From NCBI GenBank assembly GCA_009760855.2, contig WPIO01000024.1, positions 4,426,501-4,490,500 on the forward strand: DNA of 64,000 nucleotides, written 5' to 3'. The notes beneath the pieces were generated by a model. It saw nothing but the letters and a program-made list of their open reading frames with translations. It was not told the DNA's origin and did no database searches. The position numbers and the translations under genes were made by a program. This stretch comes from Cristatella mucedo. Its lineage: Eukaryota; Bryozoa; Phylactolaemata; Cristatellidae. This document shows, in pieces, positions 29,201 to 35,480 of the stretch (position 1 is the first letter of the stretch; every line of letters starts with the position of its first letter).

Positions 29201-32200
29201 TTCGTTGGTAAGCCGTGATTGCTCACTAGCTAAAGTGGTTGCTTTCAAGACCTCTGTCTCGAGGTCGAGGGTTTGATTCCTACATTGGGCGATTCTTTAT
29301 CACCACTGCAAGTGGTGACAGCCGTAAAGGCTCTTCTGGCGCTATACAAACAGAGGTTGTGTAATCAGCAAGGATTTATGTACTTATTTAAAATTGCAAT
29401 CTCTCCAGATATTCAAGCATGCACAACTACTGAATTATTATGCTAAAATGAGCAGGCAAAATGATGCAAGAGAATCGCTACCGCTTATCAGTAGGACCTT
29501 AGTTGGGAACATTTAATCATTAGAACTAGGCAAAAAACTCTGGAAGAGTATAGGACCACTGTAGTGTTATAAAAAAAATATGTTGCTGTTAGATTTTATT
29601 TGGACAAGGTCAGTTTCATTATCCACAATTATGGGGAAAGAAATTCACTCCTAAAAAGCAAAGGTGATCTGAGACAGGGTATTTCTCATCTTTCGTAGAT
29701 CTTCAGCTTTAGCTTTCTTCACTGTCTCCCGGATTTTTAAGTTAGTAATGAGCACAAACTATTTACTAAAGTAACAATAGAAGGCGGATCAATGGTCATT
29801 CTGTAGTAAAACTAATTCATATAGTTAGGTAACAGTGAAAAAATTGAATGATGGGAATTGAACGATATCATCTTGATGTCGATGATTATTTTAAGCAGCG
29901 TAGAAAAGAAGGTTACATGTAAAGTTGCTACGGAATTGTTCTTAAAAAACTATTAGGCACACTATATTGTACTGCAAGGATAGTTCCGATGTTCAATTTA
30001 CTTTAATAGCTATCCGGCTTTCTAATTAAGAGCAGCGTAAAAATGAGCAGTGAACTGCCCATGGAAACTGAAAGATTGCTTAGAAAAATTGGCTGATGTA
30101 CTGTCGAATCTCGCTCTTACGGTTGAACTGTTTTTATTCATGTCAGCATATCCCACTTTAAAATTATCACACTATTGAAAGTGGCTTATCTCTTTATTAC
30201 CCTTAAAGATCCAGCTACCTGCAGCGAATTCAAACGGAATAGTACAGTTACAGGAAGACCGTAAAAGTTATCTGTTAATAAATCCTCCGATAGCGAATAG
30301 CAGCTTACATAAGGCAGACCAATTCAGTGTTACGGAGACATATTCTTTACTAGTAATGCAGTTGCATTTAAACTGCCTCTTCCTCTGCATAATGTGACCT
30401 TGACTGAGCTATAATAGAGTATTTGGATCAACAAAAAGTGTAATGAAGTGTGGAACCAAAAGCCCGAGTGCCAGCTGTTGCTAACTCGGGGCCATCCAGG
30501 AAGACTATCTGAAGAACTGCCCAACAGCAGCTGGGTCTACATTATGACCACCATGACAATCACTATCAGCTTTCAGCACTATCCATGTGTGAAAATTTAA
30601 TCCTGATAATTTAAAAACTGTTTTTTGTCTAATGGTTAATAATAAAAATAATAATGTACTTGATAAAGCGTCCTCAGAGAACTTAATCTCTTTCTAGGCG
30701 CTTTACATTTGCTGCAAAGGGAAATGTAATTAAATGGTACGTAAAATCATGCTTAATAAACAAACAAAATGAATAACATGGTTAGGGGTGACATGCACAG
30801 GATCAGCATGCAAATGAGGTTAGTGGCAGCATGCACAGTGTCAGCACGCATAAGCACGTTAAGGACAAATCACAGGTTGACTATAATCACAAAATTGTGA
30901 CTGTCTAGCTGCTAGTCACTGAAAAACAAGATTACCTAATTACATTGTCTAGCATAATTTACTAATAGATACACAATGACTACAAGGTAATGTATCTTGG
31001 CTTCAGAGCCTTGGGTTTGAGCTATTATAAGTAAATGGCTTGCGTCCAGCAAATCAACTTTGAATTAAAAATGTATGCATTAGTAAGCCACGATTTTGGA
31101 TTCAGTGCATTTATTTCATTTGTTGCATCGTTTCAGACGTATGCCCCCTCGGAGACTTATCAGCAGAATACCCAGTCTTCTCTAACCTGCCGCACAACTG
31201 CTCGAGTCTGCCATCGATGTACTGCTATCAACAAGGTGAGGTTATTTAATCTCATTCTAAAAATGAAAGCGTAGATGAATAATCATTTTGAAACGTTTGC
31301 ATCAATACATGAGGTCATACTTACGCATTAGGGAAAGTTGGCTGCCAATAAAGTAATACTTGCTTGGGTATCCACTCCTTACGAGATAGTATACCTAAGT
31401 TCCTTTTTCTGCATGCAACTGCTGAGTTCAAACGCTGCTAAGGTACATGTTTGAAAAAAAATGTGTTCGTCCTCCATGAAATGAGAGTCTGAAACAGCTA
31501 AAGCTTTTTTCAATATTTACTTAATAACAGAAATTATAAGTAGAAGGGGCCATCATCTAGCTGATTTCGTAACATTTTTGCGGGCCACGAGACGATAATA
31601 ACTTTAAATCTTGACCATAAGTGTCTAAACTTTGCAATCTTGTGATTTTAATTCAGCAATGTATGGTCTTCGTTGACCCGACGTGTATCACAATTGACGA
31701 TATGAGCATATGTACTTTCAAACTTCCAAACGCATTTTAGATGTCAGTTTAGGCATATACCGAGCAGCCAAGCGGTGTCGTGTGCATAAAGTAATAAAGC
31801 CTTTGCTAATTTGGTGTCCGCCTAAAGTCTAATGGCTGTCCTTGATGACCAACGTCGTGTCAGTTCATTCGGTCACTCATACAACTATTTTATTTGGTCT
31901 CACCTGCCCTAGGCTAACCCTTCCTTGAGTCTGGAGCCATGCTATTTGACTATTAATCTTACGAACACTATTGCCTGTTTTCATATTCTTCAGCAGTACT
32001 TAGCTGGTCTTCTGTTGTTTGTTACTTTACTTTTGTGAGAAACTTCTAACTTTCGTGAGTTGATCAGATCAACATTTTCTTCCGTCACAGCCACATTCAG
32101 CTAGAAAATTTGTTCTCGAATCAGTATTGCTTTCACTCACACTTTTCTAAACCTTCCACTTACTGCATGCTAAGTGGATATTATATCTATTACGGTTCAT

Positions 32201-33520
32201 TGCGATAGCCTGTTAGTTTCGGTGAGCGTTTGATACATGTCTAGTATATATATTTTGTATAGCGCCCCAAGAGTACTTAATCTCTATTCAGGCGCTACAC
32301 ATATGCCACGTGTCTCGATCCCACGACCTAAGCCAGACCTTTGTCGGGCCGAGTACCTTAACCAATGGAACAAACCAGCTTAAAGTGTCCCTCCTGAGAT
32401 ACAGCAATGTGGGAACCATTTCATTCAGAGTCAATCCTCTCTACTAATTAAATGCACCTTCCAATAAAAATTCAGTAGGGAGCCGTTGCAGTTAATTATG
32501 GATCTGTTATGGGGTTGGAATGCATACTGCGACGATAATAATTACAATTAGAAAAAAATGCACTTGATAAACAATACATTGCCCTACCTATATTTTCCTT
32601 TTTCAACTAAAATTGGTCTCTTCATTCTTGTTAGTCTTTTTTTAACCCCTACTTGATCGATTTTTCACTGTGAGACTTTCCGATTCGTATTCCATGGCTT
32701 AACGGCAGTCTTTCTATATTTGAGTAACAACCTTAAATGATTAACTGGCTTCATGCAGAAATTTTCAAACTTGTGTGAATAATATGTATAGCTCAGTGTA
32801 CAATTGTTATTACACTTTTCTTTTAAATTCGTTGGCCTTTGAGCAATAAACCTTTATGCTAGGTATGGGCTCTGTCACAGCGATACCAGTTTTATTTAAA
32901 TAGCATTAGTTAGCCAATGCAGATTAAGTTGTGTACCTAACTCAAGTTCACGGATCTAAATGCATTAAGAAAGTCAAAATCTAAATCGTCTCACTTAATG
33001 TGTAAGCCCTAATATTTCTTATGCAAGACCCGAGGTGCTAGCAGATGAAATGCCTTTGATGGTGCATCAACTTAGGTTTAAATAATTTCCTTAGCATAAT
33101 TATCATACTTACAGCTGCCTACAATACGTGCTGCCAGTCTTGTGGGAAACAATACAATGCGAGTTGGCCGTCGTGCCCTTACGGCGACATGCAGACCTGT
33201 ACGGGAATGTGGCCTTACAACTGCAACACACCTAGCATCGCAACAAAATGTTGCAAATATTGCAGGGTAAGTCAGCTTGCAGCTTTATATTACCCAATAG
33301 AACTTTGATGGCGCACATGATTCGTTTGATGTTTTTCTTTTCACTTACTTTTACCATATAACGTATGCATCAAATTTACATGTATTTGCTGCAGGATCGT
33401 CAATTGACAATTCCGAATTGCACCTATGGAGACTATTTTACCAACTGTGCCACCTTGAAACCCGGTATTTGCTCACGCAGTCCCACTCTATGTTGTAAAA
33501 CCTGTGCTACCTTGCCATGA
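2099..33520 (+). CDS. ADAMTS-like M12B zinc metalloproteinase, multi-exon gene (5' end missing)
   Basis: Joined exons: 2099-2237, 2310-2523, 6449-6542, 8575-8652, 9896-10059, 14378-14430, 17421-17526, 17641-17796, optional 17939-18007, 19445-19589, 24899-25027, 25104-25155, 31137-31235, 33115-33266, 33395-33520. All have AG/GT borders and compatible phases, and the sum is 1707 nt (568 codons plus stop) without the cassette. Domains in order are a propeptide, an RQRR furin site at residues 94-97, a reprolysin catalytic domain (HELGHSLGANHD, Met-turn YIMAP), an ADAMTS-type cysteine-rich domain ([31 protein letters not shown]) and three CxxGD...CCxxC modules. I see no thrombospondin type 1 repeat and no membrane anchor, so the product should be a secreted protease activated by furin. 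The initiator Met and signal peptide are not found. Substrate is unknown. Family assignment is firm; exact subfamily is not. Confidence 0.85.
2310..2523 (+). CDS. Protease exon b: end of propeptide, furin site, start of catalytic domain
   Basis: The phase 1 start joins exon a as an Arg codon across a 72-base intron. The segment ISKCSS could supply a cysteine-switch thiol. RQRR at 2450-2461 is a furin-type site, and the mature enzyme would begin [19 protein letters not shown], which matches the first strand of M12B catalytic domains. The donor AT|GTGAGT leaves phase 2. Confidence 0.8.
3265..4890 (+). mobile_element. LINE family A (CR1/L2-type), 5'-truncated copy with open reverse transcriptase frame
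   Basis: A 521-codon open frame (3273-4838) encodes a non-LTR reverse transcriptase. Visible motifs are [14 protein letters not shown]...[33 protein letters not shown] and the catalytic [10 protein letters not shown], followed by the typical C-terminal region ending [13 protein letters not shown]. The endonuclease part is missing, so it is 5' truncated, but no stop or frameshift interrupts what remains. The 3' UTR is short and ends near GTTACTGACGGAGATAC with no poly-A tail. It sits in the intron between protease exons b and c in the sense orientation. It cannot move by itself as it stands. Confidence 0.85.
4945..5465 (-). mobile_element. LINE family B 3' fragment, minus strand
   Basis: It starts with an AATAATAAC tract followed by the reverse complement of the family B tail (CTAGAAAGA...GCGCTTTATCAAG). 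It continues into the C-terminal coding region. Frames are broken. It lies directly after the family A copy. Confidence 0.75.
5466..6448. other. Intronic sequence; small perfect hairpin
   Basis: No gene is seen. A perfect 15-base inverted repeat with a 10-base loop lies at 5814-5853 (arm GATAATAATAGCCTT). Confidence 0.5.
6449..6542 (+). CDS. Protease exon c: catalytic domain
   Basis: The acceptor TATTTCAG and donor CTG|GTAAGT bound 94 bases, phase 2 to 0. The translation FNYLFKSN...[16 protein letters not shown] is the first long helix of the reprolysin fold. It joins exon d to give the conserved N-x-V-x-L-R-Y type motif. Confidence 0.8.
7255..7395 (+). mobile_element. LINE family B 3' tail fragment
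   Basis: GCAGCAAATTTAAAACATCT and the AGAAAGAG...CTCTGAG...GCTTTATCAA core match the family B 3' end, with a short ATT tract after it. It is a dead fragment inside a protease intron. Confidence 0.55.
7588..7725 (+). mobile_element. Degraded tRNA-derived SINE (type 1)
   Basis: TTAGCCCAGTGGTCAAGG resembles a polymerase III A box. The 3' part ends GCTATATAAAATGAATT like the other type 1 copies. The B box is barely recognisable. Confidence 0.4.
7726..9895. other. Intronic sequence around exon d
   Basis: Apart from exon d (8575-8652) I see only AT-rich sequence with short chance frames. Confidence 0.5.
8575..8652 (+). CDS. Protease exon d: catalytic domain
   Basis: The 78-base exon is in phase 0 at both ends. 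It encodes [13 protein letters not shown]...KLAAIYVET, the second strand and edge of the M12B sheet (V-x-L-R-Y...P...I). The acceptor is TTTCAG and the donor ACA|GTAAGT. Confidence 0.82.
9896..10059 (+). CDS. Protease exon e: catalytic domain
   Basis: The 164-base exon runs from phase 0 to phase 2. It encodes a Ser/Thr-rich loop with potential N-glycosylation (NST) and then [11 protein letters not shown]...FDHCSLFTG, the family's helix plus the F-D-H-x-x-L-F-T-G strand. The last Gly codon is completed by the first base of exon f. Confidence 0.85.
10225..10950. mobile_element. Head-to-head LINE family B fragments
   Basis: A short minus-strand tail piece (about 10225-10290) is followed by a plus-strand tail (about 10300-10530, with GACACTGTGCATGC and GCAGCAAATCTATAGCG). 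Then comes a minus-strand coding fragment (about 10585-10950) that includes the reverse complement of the GVPQGS region. All are strongly degraded. They lie in the intron after protease exon e. Confidence 0.6.
10951..12224. other. AT-rich intronic sequence
   Basis: No gene, RNA or clear repeat was recognised. Confidence 0.5.
12225..12800 (+). mobile_element. LINE family B 3' fragment
   Basis: The frame at 12302-12634 ([32 protein letters not shown]) is the C-terminus of the family B reverse transcriptase protein. It is followed by the usual 3' UTR (CACTGTGCAAGCTGCCACTAA) and a degenerate ATT tract. It is 5' truncated and dead. Confidence 0.75.
13845..13930 (+). mobile_element. Small LINE family A 3' fragment
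   Basis: CTTAGTGAGCTGAAGTCTGT and the bases that follow match the end of the family A frame ([13 protein letters not shown]). Only this end survives. Confidence 0.45.
14378..14430 (+). CDS. Protease exon f: catalytic domain micro-exon
   Basis: This 53-base micro-exon (TTTATAG acceptor, G|GTAAGA donor; phase 2 to 1) encodes [17 protein letters not shown]. It completes the LFTG-YDIYTL strand begun by exon e and is joined to GLAYL of exon g. It is too short to be seen as an open frame on its own. Confidence 0.8.
14431..15684. other. Intronic sequence
   Basis: No gene or clear repeat was recognised between micro-exon f and the LINE B copy. Confidence 0.5.
15685..16782 (+). mobile_element. LINE family B copy, 5' truncated just after the YADD motif
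   Basis: The copy begins within the DDTQL region. An open stretch at 15788-16357 covers [15 protein letters not shown] to RTTRF, where a TAG replaces the Ser codon of FSESN. A frameshift follows near 16467. The 3' UTR and an ATT tract (about 16759-16782) are intact. It lies in the intron between protease exons f and g. Confidence 0.85.
17421..17526 (+). CDS. Protease exon g: GLAYL strand and zinc-binding HELGH
   Basis: The acceptor CTCACCAG and donor AG|GTATGT bound 106 bases, phase 1 to 2. The exon encodes [13 protein letters not shown] and the active-site helix ending in HELGH (codons 17510-17524). The two zinc-ligand histidines and the catalytic Glu are therefore here; the third histidine is in the next exon. 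Confidence 0.9.
17641..17796 (+). CDS. Protease exon h: third zinc ligand and Met-turn
   Basis: The exon begins directly after TATATGCAG and completes HELGHSLGANHD, giving the HExxHxxGxxHD motif with Asp after the third His. YIMAP (Met codon 17699-17701) is the Met-turn. A C-x-x-x-S-F helix follows. The donor AG|GTAAGA leaves phase 2. Confidence 0.92.
17939..18007 (+). CDS. Candidate 69-base cassette exon of the protease
   Basis: A pyrimidine-rich acceptor ending CCATGCAG and the donor AG|GTGAAA enclose 69 bases in phase 2/2. It can be included or skipped without changing frame. Inclusion adds 23 residues with two cysteines (ICLQLSC) between the catalytic and cysteine-rich domains. Skipping gives the spacing usual in ADAMTS enzymes. 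If the downstream intron were retained, TGA overlaps the donor and would end the protein just after the catalytic domain. Confidence 0.55.
18842..19054 (+). other. Unassigned open frame ending at a splice donor
   Basis: A frame reading [19 protein letters not shown] and on to [17 protein letters not shown] is open for about 70 codons and meets GCT|GTAAGA at 19055. Composition looks coding, but I recognise no family and no strong acceptor. It sits in the protease intron between the cassette and exon i. It may be an alternative exon or the relic of an inserted gene. Confidence 0.25.
19445..19589 (+). CDS. Protease exon i: start of ADAMTS-type cysteine-rich domain
   Basis: The 145-base exon (phase 2 to 0) encodes [11 protein letters not shown] and then [19 protein letters not shown], the P-G-x-x-Y-x-x-x-x-Q-C-x-x-x-F-G signature of the ADAMTS region after the catalytic domain. 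The donor is GGA|GTAAGT. A minus-strand open frame here is a shadow. Confidence 0.85.
20152..20373 (+). other. Unassigned open frame without ATG
   Basis: A 74-codon frame ([13 protein letters not shown], then an amphipathic stretch [20 protein letters not shown], ending LESLLIEL) follows a Ser/Thr/Gln-rich stretch in another frame (about 19975-20110). It looks like a frameshifted relic of a coding sequence. I do not recognise it. Confidence 0.25.
21120..22415 (+). mobile_element. Degraded LINE family B copy
   Basis: The sequence parallels the neighbouring copy at 22.7-24.5 kb from RT motif [15 protein letters not shown] through the YADD region to the tail, but with many stops and indels. It ends with the family tail and a poor ATT tract. 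Confidence 0.75.
22416..22570 (+). mobile_element. Extra LINE family B 3' tail
   Basis: A second copy of only the last 120 bases of the family (from TCAAACATGATATTACTCA to the ATT tract) follows directly after the previous tail. This is a very short, heavily 5'-truncated insertion. Confidence 0.65.
22680..24527 (+). mobile_element. LINE family B copy, longest readable RT frame
   Basis: The open frame ending at 23784 covers the RT domain: [49 protein letters not shown] and [16 protein letters not shown]-to-TGA change ends it at KIRAC. A CGA-to-TGA change follows about 100 bases later, and the frame then continues to [10 protein letters not shown]. The 3' UTR and ATT tail are well kept. The endonuclease is absent, so the copy is 5' truncated. 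It lies in the intron before protease exon j. Confidence 0.88.
24899..25027 (+). CDS. Protease exon j: cysteine-rich domain
   Basis: The exon is in phase 0 at both ends. It encodes [11 protein letters not shown]...[10 protein letters not shown], the C-x-x-L-W-C and D-G-T-x-C-G motifs of ADAMTS cysteine-rich domains. The donor AAG|GTCGGT is weak but leads in phase to exon k, 76 bases further on. Confidence 0.82.
25104..25155 (+). CDS. Protease exon k: WCxxGxC
   Basis: The 52-base exon follows a TTTGCAG acceptor. It encodes [12 protein letters not shown], completing the D-G-T-x-C-G-x-x-x-W-C-x-x-G-x-C motif across the exon junction. The donor is G|GTAAGG, phase 1. Confidence 0.85.
25156..27298. 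other. AT-rich intronic sequence
   Basis: Apart from the possible module relic at 26579-26649 I see only long AT-rich frames without domains. Confidence 0.45.
26579..26649 (+). other. Possible relic of a cysteine-module exon
   Basis: Between an AAACAG and a TCA|GTAAGC there are 71 bases that read [13 protein letters not shown]...NQCLISS, similar in layout to the start of the CxxGD modules. It starts in the right phase (1) to follow exon k but ends in phase 0, which does not fit exon l. It may be a dead duplicate exon or chance. Confidence 0.25.
27299..28690. mobile_element. GC-rich LTR-like insertion (TG...CA ends, TATT duplication)
   Basis: A 1392-base block that is visibly richer in G+C than its surroundings begins TGTAACGCC and ends GGCACTACA. 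It is flanked on both sides by TATT (27295-27298 and 28691-28694). TG...CA ends with a 4-base duplication are typical of integrase-type LTR elements, so this could be a solo LTR or a short non-autonomous element. Frames inside (28339-28770 on +, 28090-28383 on -) look coding-like but I recognise no domain. Three diverged tandem repeats lie at about 27610-28030. Confidence 0.5.
27610..28030 (+). repeat. Three diverged tandem repeats of about 160 bases
   Basis: Each unit has an AATACGTCC-type start, GGGAA-GACCCAAATA, then TGACTGGAGAACTAGGGCTC and CAAGCACTC. Units start near 27610 and 27773, and a weaker third near 27932. Confidence 0.6.
29212..29395 (+). mobile_element. tRNA-derived SINE (type 2)
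   Basis: CTAGCTAAAGTGGTTGC serves as A box and GAGGGTTTGATTCC as B box, as in a tRNA promoter. The body has GGCGATTCTTTATCACC and the tail GGCGCTATACAAACAGAGG, shared with other copies in the window. Confidence 0.65.
30640..30880 (-). mobile_element. LINE family B 3' tail, minus strand
   Basis: The AATAATAATG tract is followed by the reverse complement of the family tail and 3' UTR, ending at the GGACAAATCACAGG that marks the stop-codon region. It lies in the intron before protease exon l. Confidence 0.75.
31137..31235 (+). CDS. Protease exon l: first C-terminal cysteine module
   Basis: The 99-base exon (phase 1/1) follows TTTCAG and ends G|GTGAGG. It encodes [13 protein letters not shown]...[14 protein letters not shown], the first half of a CxxGD module whose CCxxC half lies in the next exon. 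It is separated from exon k by a 6 kb intron holding an LTR-like insertion. Confidence 0.75.
31236..33114. other. Intron between protease exons l and m
   Basis: Apart from the SINE at 32254-32385, no gene or repeat was recognised. Confidence 0.5.
32254..32385 (-). mobile_element. tRNA-derived SINE (type 1), minus strand
   Basis: The reverse complement has a TTAAGGTACT A-box region, a B-box-like GGGATCGAGAC, and the end GCGCTATACAAAA. It matches the copies at 48.0 and 51.1 kb. Confidence 0.6.
33115..33266 (+). CDS. Protease exon m: end of module 1 and module 2
   Basis: The 152-base exon (phase 1 to 0; TTACAG acceptor, AGG|GTAAGT donor) encodes NTCCQSC, which closes module 1. It then encodes CPYGDMQTC...KCCKYC, a complete second module. 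Cysteine density is very high, as expected of a secreted disulphide-rich tail. Confidence 0.78.
33395..33520 (+). CDS. Protease last exon: module 3 and stop
   Basis: After a TGCTGCAG acceptor the exon encodes [10 protein letters not shown]...LCCKTC, the third module, and then ATLP and TGA (33518-33520). No transmembrane segment or GPI signal follows. ATTAAA at 33627-33632 is a possible polyadenylation signal. Confidence 0.8.
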   Translation, partial: DRQLTIPNCTYGDYFTNCATLKPGICSRSPTLCCKTCATLP

Positions 33521-33626
33521 CAGCTATTTTCTCGACAGAAAGAGCCAATCTGATTATTCAGTTTGCATATGGATTACAACAGTATCTCACCAAAGCATAT
33601 TCCAGATCATTCCCCACCTAACTTTA

Positions 33627-33632
33627 ATTAAA
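33627..33632 (+). promoter_or_regulatory. Possible polyadenylation signal (ATTAAA)
   Basis: The common variant hexamer lies 107 bases after the protease stop codon, before the first downstream repeat. This is a weak call based on position and sequence only. Confidence 0.3.
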
Positions 33633-33829
33633 AATGATTGAACAACGATTAATTTTCTTTGTGGGTATCTGTCTTGACAGCTGTCTTGTGATAAGTTCGT
33701 GTATATACACCCAATCTCCAAGTCTTCTGTGCCATTAGTTTTACTTATGTGGAGAATACATATCAAAAAACATACCTTTTGCTTTTGATCAGTGCTGAAA
33801 TGTATATATCATTTGTACGTTTATTTTTA

Positions 33830-35480
33830 TTATAATAATAATAATGCACCCTGAGAGAACTGTATCTCTGTCTAGGTGCTTTACATTTGCTGCAAAAAGA
33901 AATCCAATTGAATGGTGAGTAATGTCATGCTTGATAAACAACATGCATAACATGGTTAGGGGTGTCATGCACAGGGTCAGCATGCAAATGTGGTTAGTGG
34001 CAGCATGCCCAGTGTCAGCACGCAAAAGCAAATCAAGGAAGAATCACAGGGACCCACTAGATGCTGTCCTAAATAGGTGTTTTTTAATTCTTTTTAATTT
34101 GGTCAGGACAGGGGATGTTCTGACGCAAGTCGGGAGGGAGTTCCAGGCTTTGGGAGCATACGAACTAAATGCACGATATTCATAGGAATTGAGGTTTGTA
34201 CGAGGTATTTTTAGACTGTTGGATTACGAAAAGCGGTGGTACGATGCTTCGCCTGATGGGGAATATATCTGAGAGATAGACTGGAGCCGAAGAATAAAGT
34301 GAACTAAAAGTAAGCGACAAAACCTTGAAGTCAATCCGTTGCTTGACTGGAAGCCAATGCAGGTCGGCGAGAAGTGGAGTAATGTGGCAACTGCAACGCT
34401 CACGACAGACAAACCTGGCTGCTGAGTTTTGCACCAACTGCAATTGCCTAATCGCACATGCCGGTAGGCCAGCAAGCAGTGAGTTGCAGAAGTCAAGACG
34501 GGATGTCACAAATGCATGGACCAATTTAGACGTGGTATCTTTATCTTAACAGGCCGAATTTAGCAATGCTATGTAGCTGAAAGTTGGCAGATTTGACTGT
34601 GGAGCTGATGTGGTCGTCTAACAATAATAATAATAATAATGTTGCACTTGATAAAGCGCCCACAGAGAACTTAATCTCTTTCTAGGCGCTTTACATTTGC
34701 TGCAAAAGGAAATGCAATTGAATGGTAAGTAAAATAATGCTTGAATAACAAACAAAATGAATAAAATGGTTAGGGGTGACATGCACAGGGTCAGCATGCA
34801 AATGTGGTTAGTGGCAGCATGCACAGTGTCAGCACGCATAAGCACGTGAAGGACGAATCACGGGGACCCACTAAATGCTGTCCTAAATAGGTGTGTTTTC
34901 AAGTTCCTTTTAAATGTGGTCAAGTCAGGGGATGTTCTGACGCAGGTCGGGAGGCAGTTCTAGGCTTTGGGAGCATATGAACTAAATGCACGGTCTCCAA
35001 AGTATTTAAGGTTTGTACGAGGAATAACGAGAGGTCACTTTGGAACATGACACCTAGATTTTGAGCTGATTCAACAGGATTTTGCTGGCAGAGCCAATTT
35101 TGAGCGTCAGCCTTTACAAATTCTGAATCATACTGGGTTTGCCCGTAACTAGTAAGTTAGTTTATCATTGTTTAGTTTTAAAATATTTGCTGACATCCAT
35201 GTGCGGATGTCATGAATACATGCAGCATGTGAGTTGAGAGAATTCGAGGTGCTTGAAGGTTGGGAGGGATCAAAGCAATGGTACAACTGATTTTCATGAA
35301 AGTGAAAGCCTAGATTGTGCTTTGCTATCACATCAGCAAGAGGGAGAGTAACAACCGTGAAAAGAACCGGACCTAGCATGGAGCCCTGATGACCCCATAT
35401 TTCAGAGGTGCCTCAGTTGATCTTTGTCCATTCTCGTCAATACTCTGGAGTCTCCCACTGAGATAGAAGCTGAACCAACC
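33830..35480 (-). mobile_element. LINE family B copy, minus strand, interrupted by a second copy
   Basis: The AATAATAATG end at 33830 leads through 3' UTR and C-terminal coding sequence to 34621. The sequence resumes near 35027 and runs on through the YADD and GVPQGS regions to about 35480. The gap is filled by a separate family B tail. The host copy is broken by stops and is dead. Confidence 0.8.
34622..35027 (-). mobile_element. Short LINE family B copy nested in another
   Basis: An (AAT)n tract, tail, 3' UTR and about 130 bases of C-terminal coding sequence, ending at TTTGTACGAGGAA. This copy splits the host between GTGGTCGTCTAAC and its continuation GAGAGGTCACTTTGGAAC. It is therefore the younger of the two. 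Confidence 0.78.
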
